Below are positions 58,492-64,000 of a DNA stretch of 64,000 nucleotides, one piece after another; the first letter of the stretch is position 1, and each line of letters opens with the position of its first letter. The position numbers and the translations under genes were made by a program. The notes below the pieces were generated by a model. That model saw nothing but the letters and a program-made list of their open reading frames with translations, had not been told where the DNA came from and ran no database searches. Source of the DNA: Alitta virens (lineage: Eukaryota > Annelida > Polychaeta > Phyllodocida > Nereididae); contig OW028582.1 in the NCBI GenBank assembly GCA_932294295.1, positions 39,779,204-39,843,203 on the forward strand. The letters are read 5' to 3'.

Positions 58492-59047
58492 CTAAAGTTT
58501 GTCACAGGAATGCATGATGGACAGACGAAGGCTCCTGAAGCAGCGCTGGTTGCCCACATTTGACAGGTGTACTCCTTCTGCCACTAACAGAGGTAACTTG
58601 GACTTGTGCATCCGGAGATGATCCCAAAACCCAATCTTATTGTAGACCAATCTGGCAGGGGATGAGCGATGACCTGATGTCATCAAGGCTGATCGCAATG
58701 CACTGTTGTATTCTTGGCAGCGTGACAAATACACCTCTGGGCTCAAAGTTCTGGGGGATTGTCACACTATAGCCCAGATCCCTTGGTCAGCAATTGCATG
58801 ACATATTTCCAACCCTTGCCGGACAATGTCAGTGACAGGGACTACAGAATCTAGTTCTCCCTCCTCTGTCATGCCATGTAATTCTTGCTTGTTTTATATT
58901 CATGTTTTGGATGACCTGGTCCACACAATACGACTGCAGACGAGTAATGTATGAGTCCCCAAGCAAGCCCAGTGCAAACGGCGTGGCCATGACAAGTAGG
59001 GCAACTCTTCTCCCAAACTCTGAACACATCAATTTGCAGCAAAACAA
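58492..59047 (-). pseudogene. SGNH hydrolase-like domain of the retroelement
   Basis: The first frame (58829-59047) contains LLGDSYITRL, the GDS nucleophile block, followed by TWHDRGG. The second (58492-58746) ends with AEGVHLSNVGN, matching the DxxH catalytic block except that Glu replaces Asp. SGNH esterase-like domains are known from some CR1 LINEs and tyrosine-recombinase retroelements; their role in retrotransposition is unclear. A frame change near 58750-58830 breaks it. Confidence 0.6.
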
Positions 59048-59311
59048 ACAGACTGCGCCAGTGCTGCCCCATCACGTTTTATAAAAATTTTCATTTCCAG
59101 AGCAGGAATCACACACTACTGCACCTTCATGGCATACAAAACTTTGAAAGAATATTTCTAAAATAGTGTAGAGATACTTGCAATGAATAACCATATATAA
59201 CAAGAGTGAAATTTGATGCAATTCGGAGAATATTTAGAGGTTGCACAAGGTGGTTGAAGTTTCAAGAATTGTAGTCTTGCTGCAGTTTGGAATCTGTACC
59301 TTGACAGTGGC

Positions 59312-60543
59312 TTGTTATGGTTAATGTATCAAAAACGTATGTCTCAAAATGCCTATTGGAAATGTAAAGGAAATCCAGTACTTTGGGAAAAATATCGTAT
59401 GTTGAGAAACCGATTTGTCAATATGAATAAGTTTTGTCGTCAAGAATACTTCAGAGAAAGATGTAACAATGGAAGTTCTGACCGAAACTTCTGGCAAACA
59501 ATAAAACCATACTTCTCTGATAAACTTGGTCAATCGAATGATATTATGCTCAAGGAAGGAAATAATATAGTAATTGAAAATAATGATGTTGCAAATGTGT
59601 TTAATGAATATTACAAATATATTACAGATCACATTGGTTTCAATGATACATGTACCGGTCTCAGTGTTGAAGATCTCATGTGTAAATATAATGATCATGA
59701 AAGTATTAAGCTAATACGAGACATGAACAATGGTGATACATGTGTATTAAATACTTTAACTGTCAAACAAGTCCATGATATTTTATCCAAAGTAAACCCA
59801 AAAAAGGCAACCGGTTTTGATGAATTACCGCCAAAATTATTATATTTAGCAAGAAATGAACTTGCACCGTCAATCACAAGTATTATAAATTATAGCATAG
59901 TTAATGCAAAGTTCCCAAGTGACCTTAAACTTGCTGAAATTTCACCATGCTTTAAGAAGGATAATCCTTTGGATAAAACAAAATATAGACCAGTGAGTAT
60001 ACTCCCATGCATATCAAAAATCATGGAATCAGCCATTGATTGTCAGTTAAGTGAATATTTTTATGATAAGAAAGCTGGTTGTCTATCTGCTTACAGGAAA
60101 AATCATAACACTGTTTTAGTCAAAGCTATTGAAGATTGGAGATATGCATTAGATAATGGTAAATACTGTGGAGCAATCTTCATGGATCTTAGTAAAGCTT
60201 TCGATGTTATCCCCCATGGTTTATTAATTGCGAAGTTGTACGCATATGGCTATAGTCTAGACTGTGCTAAACTTATTCAAAACTACTTGAATGACAGATA
60301 TCAACGTGTCAAGGTAAAGCAAGCCAGAAGTAATTGGTCCATGATAAGAAAGGGCGTCCCCCAGGGTTCCATTTTAGGGCCAACCCTGTTCAATATTTTC
60401 ATAAATGATATGTTATTTTGTGCACAAGGTGTTGAATTATACAATTATGCTGATGACAACACCATCTCGTACACATCTGATTCCCCCTATGAACTGACTA
60501 GCAAATTAGAACAATGTGGAAATAAAATAACCAATTGGTTTAT
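59312..60543 (+). pseudogene. LINE reverse transcriptase, truncated by transposon insertion
   Basis: A 410-codon open frame covers the pre-RT region (FWQTIKPYFSDK), motif 1-2 (YRPVSILPCISKIMES), motif A (FMDLSKAFDVI), motif B (GVPQGSILGPTLFNIFIND) and the catalytic YADD at 60446-60457. It then stops being LINE-like exactly at 60543, after KITNWF, where the CAGTCC end of the second 6.7-kb transposon copy begins. The frame reads 28 codons into the transposon by chance, to 60628. The 5' end is also missing (no endonuclease). The RT core itself has no frameshift, so the LINE was young when hit. Clade uncertain; Jockey/CR1-like motifs. Confidence 0.9.
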
Positions 60544-63500
60544 CAGTCCAGGGAATTATCATGAAATGGTAGCTGTCTATCATTCCCATAAATATGGTAG
60601 CGGTAGGAGAGCTACCATCAAAGAGTAATGCTCTACTGTTACTAAATTCTGGTAGCGTTTGCAGTTCTTTACTAATATGTTACATGGCAGCAGTATCCAC
60701 TTGAAAAGGGGTGATTTAGATGTTTATCAGGGATGATTGACACCAGCAGATGCTGAGTGTTCAACCCCCTCCCTTCACCTCTCTGTGATTCCACCCCCTC
60801 CAGCTTGTCACCCCCTCCAGTAGCAGCTGATAGCCACATCTTTATCATGTACAATATATTGGTATCAATTAAGGATGGGGTTTTAGAAATTCTCCATGGA
60901 AGTTTAAGAAATTTTCTATCACACAACCCATTCATTATTTGTATATACAGACACAAAACTATTTAAGCAGAAATCTAAAATGTTTGTTCAACATTGATAA
61001 ATATTAAATATTAAAGGTTACAATCACATTTTTATCTACTTCTCTTTTTGATTGCAAACAACCAATTAATCAATCAATCAATCAATCAATCTATCAATTA
61101 TAAATCTAACTATTAATCAGTCAGTCTAACTATCAATCAACCAATCAATCAAACTATCAATCTATCAATCAATCAATCTGTCTGTCTAACTATCAATCAA
61201 TCTATATATCAATCAGTCAATCAATCGAACTATCAATCAATTGAACTATCATTCAATCAATCTATCAATCAATCCATTAATCAAACTATCAATCAATCAA
61301 TCAATCTAACTAGCAATCAATCTGTCTGTCTATCAAACCATCAAACAATCAATCTATCTATATATCAATCAATCAATCAATCTATCTGTCTATATATCTA
61401 TACATCTATCAATCAATCAAACTATATATCAATCAATCTACCTATCAATCAATCTATTAATCAATCAATCAATCTAATAATCAATCTGTCTGTCTAACTA
61501 TCAACAATCAATCAATCTATCTATATATCAATCAAACAATCAATCAATTTTACTATCAATCAATCTATCCATCTATCTATCCATACATCTATCAATCAAT
61601 CAAACTATCAATCAAACAATCAACCTAACCATATATCAATCAGTCTACCTATCAATCAATCAATCTAACTCAATCAATCAATCAATCAATCTAAATAGAA
61701 ACCAATCAATCAAACTATCAATCAATCAATCTAAATATCAATCTATCTATTTATCTATCTGTCTGTCTGTCTGTCTGTCAGTCTAGCTGTCATGCTAGCT
61801 GTCTGTCTGTCTGTCTGTGTATCAAGCTATTATGCAGTGTGTGAAATATCATTATATAAGTTACTGTCATTCTTTCTCTTTAATAATTTAACAATCAATC
61901 ATTCTATCTAACTATCTATCTATTTATAATCCATCCTTCTATCTATCTATCTATAAAGCTATATATCTGCTATTTCATTTTGACTGACAGGTTATTTCAA
62001 AAATCTTAAACCTTGAAGAAATTACATCATCCAGACAACCTTACCATTATGACTACCTTGCTATAAAGACCACTTCTTTATTAGGCCATCTCACGCAGAC
62101 CACCTTACTATCCAGGCCTCACTAATAAGGCCACCTCATTACTGACTACCTCACTGTTAAGACTACCTTGCCACTAAGATCAGCTTATTATTCAGACCAC
62201 CTCACTATTGAGACCACCTCTGAAATAGGCCACCTTACCATAAAGACCACTTTTTCCAATTATTGACCTCCTAACTGTTAAGACCAACGTACTATTGAGG
62301 CCGCCTTACAGTATTATAGCACCTGGCATACCACCTTACAATTTAACAACCTAGCCAATGGGATCAGCAATGCAAGGTTGGCATTGTGCTATTATGGAAC
62401 CACAACATGATTTACAAATTAATTCAATCACTATATTTGCTGGTCATTATCTAATCTATGCTTGCAAATGGATTTATCTCTTCATATGTAATCAAGATTT
62501 TAATAACTTGGTTATTAAATTTTAGTTCTAGTTTTAAAGTTGGCAAGACTTGTTTTCTTGGTCATTGGATAACACAAGTGTATCAAGAAAATACATGCAA
62601 AATGACACCAAACATGATACATATTTCATAGTCCAGACAGAAGAAAAAAGTGTATACAAAATGTAGTAAATATTGGTTGGCCTACACTGCCGTTTTACCT
62701 GGTAGTGCCTGCAATTTCTAGTTCAAAGTTTTTGCCCGCTAAAGTGGTTCACTGATGCATCAGGAAAGAATTTCTGTTAGTCATGTGAAAAAAAAAAAAA
62801 TTCTAAGATGTCAACAAATGGATTACCTTTAAACAGACATGGATACTTCGCCACCATTTGGCTGGCTCTGGAGTTAAAACCCGACACAGATGGCTGGCCC
62901 TTTCAAAGAGAAGTTTGGCTTCAAAACAGAAATTAAGTCCCTTGTCAAGGCCCCCAGCTGCATATGCAGTGCCAATGTGTGTAATGCTAAAGCCATGTAT
63001 GCCTCTTCTTCAGGTTTAGATATTTTATTAACACTTTTTCATGTATTTCGAAAAACAAACACAAGTTCTTATGCAGGGTGCATACAAGGGTGAGTCAGTC
63101 AGTCAGTCAGTTACTTACATTTTGCTACATTATGACATTTATATTTCCATCTAAATCCTAACATAAACATTTGTGGTGACTCAAGACCATTTTGCATAAA
63201 ACAAAACCAATCTGGCATGAAGAATGGATTGAATCAGGTAGTGCTGGCTTCCACTTTCTTGACCTATGTACGTAAGAATTTATTTATTTTGAATTCCCAC
63301 ACAAATGTTATCAGATTATTATAGGCATTATGATAATTTTTAGGCTAAAGACATGGTAATTTGTTACAATGAATTAATCCAAGTATATTTCACCATTGAG
63401 CAAAGGTTGTTACATACAATATGTTCGAGGCATTTTTATGCTGTTTTGAGATGGCCCCTACTTCTATAAGTCAGAGCAAGGATCTCATCATGTGTCTTGG

Positions 63501-64000
63501 GCTAAATCATTAGGGACCTTCGCAAAACGATAAACTGCTGAGAATTTGTATTTTTTTTAGAAACTTTCTACTTTTTATCAGAAGTTATACAAATCAGTTT
63601 ATCTATATAATTATTAATATAACATGTTAAAGTACACTTACTTTATACCCAGATAGCATTCCAAATCGGGCAAGCGTCATTTCTACATTGTTTGACATAA
63701 AATCAGAGTCTTAAAATCTATAAAATCTAATTAAAATGAAGTCAACTGATGTACATAGGCCATAAGTCTTGACAACGCTAGCTGGACAGCACCTGTGTTG
63801 AAAACTACAGTGTCTAGGAGGGGACATAGACATTATTTTCATATCTCTTTCCAACGAGAAAAAAATTGTTTTAAGGAGAAAATAAATTGTTCTAATGAGA
63901 AAGTAAATTGTTCTGATGAGATATTATCTCCTTTTATCTCTTTAAAACTAGATACCGTCTCGTTTGAACGAAATAATATCTCGTTCTAGCAAAATAACAT
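60544..64000. mobile_element. 6.7-kb non-autonomous DNA transposon, copy 2 (partial)
   Basis: Collinear with 29399-32893 of copy 1: an offset of 31145 bp at the start becomes 31107 after indels, mostly in the tetranucleotide array. Base differences are sparse in every stretch compared by eye. It holds the TCAA/TCTA array (61067-61820), the GACCACCT repeats (about 62000-62330) and the left part of the nested MITE (from 63808). The right end lies outside the window. It inserted into the LINE ending at 60543. Confidence 0.95.

Larger units (their letters stand above)
57005..59047 (-). mobile_element. DIRS-like retroelement, 5' half, decayed
   Basis: On the minus strand, in order: an SGNH-type hydrolase domain, a gag-like helical domain, a Pro/Ser-rich linker with a helix of the FLLxGF-x-x-GF type, and the start of a DIRS-type reverse transcriptase. 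The RT part reads KEITTGPMVGPYPEPP, then TPGEFWIIHDFSYPDGNSVN, ending in TGA at 57004-57006. That run, PGEFRxIHxLSxPxGxSVN, is a hallmark of DIRS/Ngaro RT. Frame changes separate the pieces, and the RT core, RNase H and tyrosine recombinase are missing. Confidence 0.7.

Overview
This is a stretch of animal nuclear DNA. It is AT-rich and dominated by mobile elements in all states of decay. Several things indicate a metazoan, most likely a marine invertebrate: a spliced gene with a phase-0 GT-AG intron, LINE, LTR and DIRS-like retroelements, a Polinton/Maverick relic, a tRNA-derived SINE, MITEs, satellites and long tetranucleotide arrays. The species cannot be fixed from the sequence alone. There are no bacterial-type operons, rRNA genes or CRISPR arrays.

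Layout. 1-3636 (minus): gag and aspartic protease of a Ty3/Gypsy-like LTR retrotransposon whose pol lies off the left edge. 5119-5567: 80-bp satellite. 8021-8918: MITE-like inverted-repeat element. 9170-10850 (minus): broken LINE. 11341-14730: three copies of a 1.1-1.2 kb repeat, two direct and one inverted, forming a giant foldback studded with RFX X-box-like motifs. 14988-17372: complete DNA transposon with TIRs, an 8-bp target duplication and a broken, unclassified transposase-like gene. About 17.4-25.5 kb (plus): degenerate Polinton/Maverick with protein-primed family B DNA polymerase and small virion-type genes. 26459-26929: foldback MITE. 29399-36107: 6.7-kb non-autonomous DNA transposon with 30-bp TIRs and candidate TSD, packed with tetranucleotide arrays and a nested MITE. 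A second, nearly identical copy starts at 60544, inside a LINE, and runs off the right edge. 36108-36570: LINE fragment. 38881-39690: cluster of nuclear-receptor-like half-sites. 41516-42517: 1-kb TIR element.

44729-48059 is the only long, intact protein-coding gene: two coding exons and about 984 residues. It has an HTH-like segment, zinc-binding-like cysteines, and His/Asp-rich blocks that resemble a large RNase-H-type transposase core. It lies between two distant sites that share an inverted 20-mer and the same short motif array, so it may belong to an element of about 11 kb (43.3-54.5 kb). That stretch also holds an 86-bp satellite, a CpG-rich tract and a perfect 10-bp minisatellite. 54.8-60.5 kb holds a LINE tail, a Gypsy RT fragment, a tRNA-derived SINE, the 5' half of a DIRS-like element with an SGNH hydrolase domain, and a LINE reverse transcriptase.

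The genes do not form a shared pathway; almost all belong to independent selfish elements. The best candidates for undescribed biology are the intact 984-residue gene with its putative element, the 14988-17372 transposon family, and the X-box-rich foldback.
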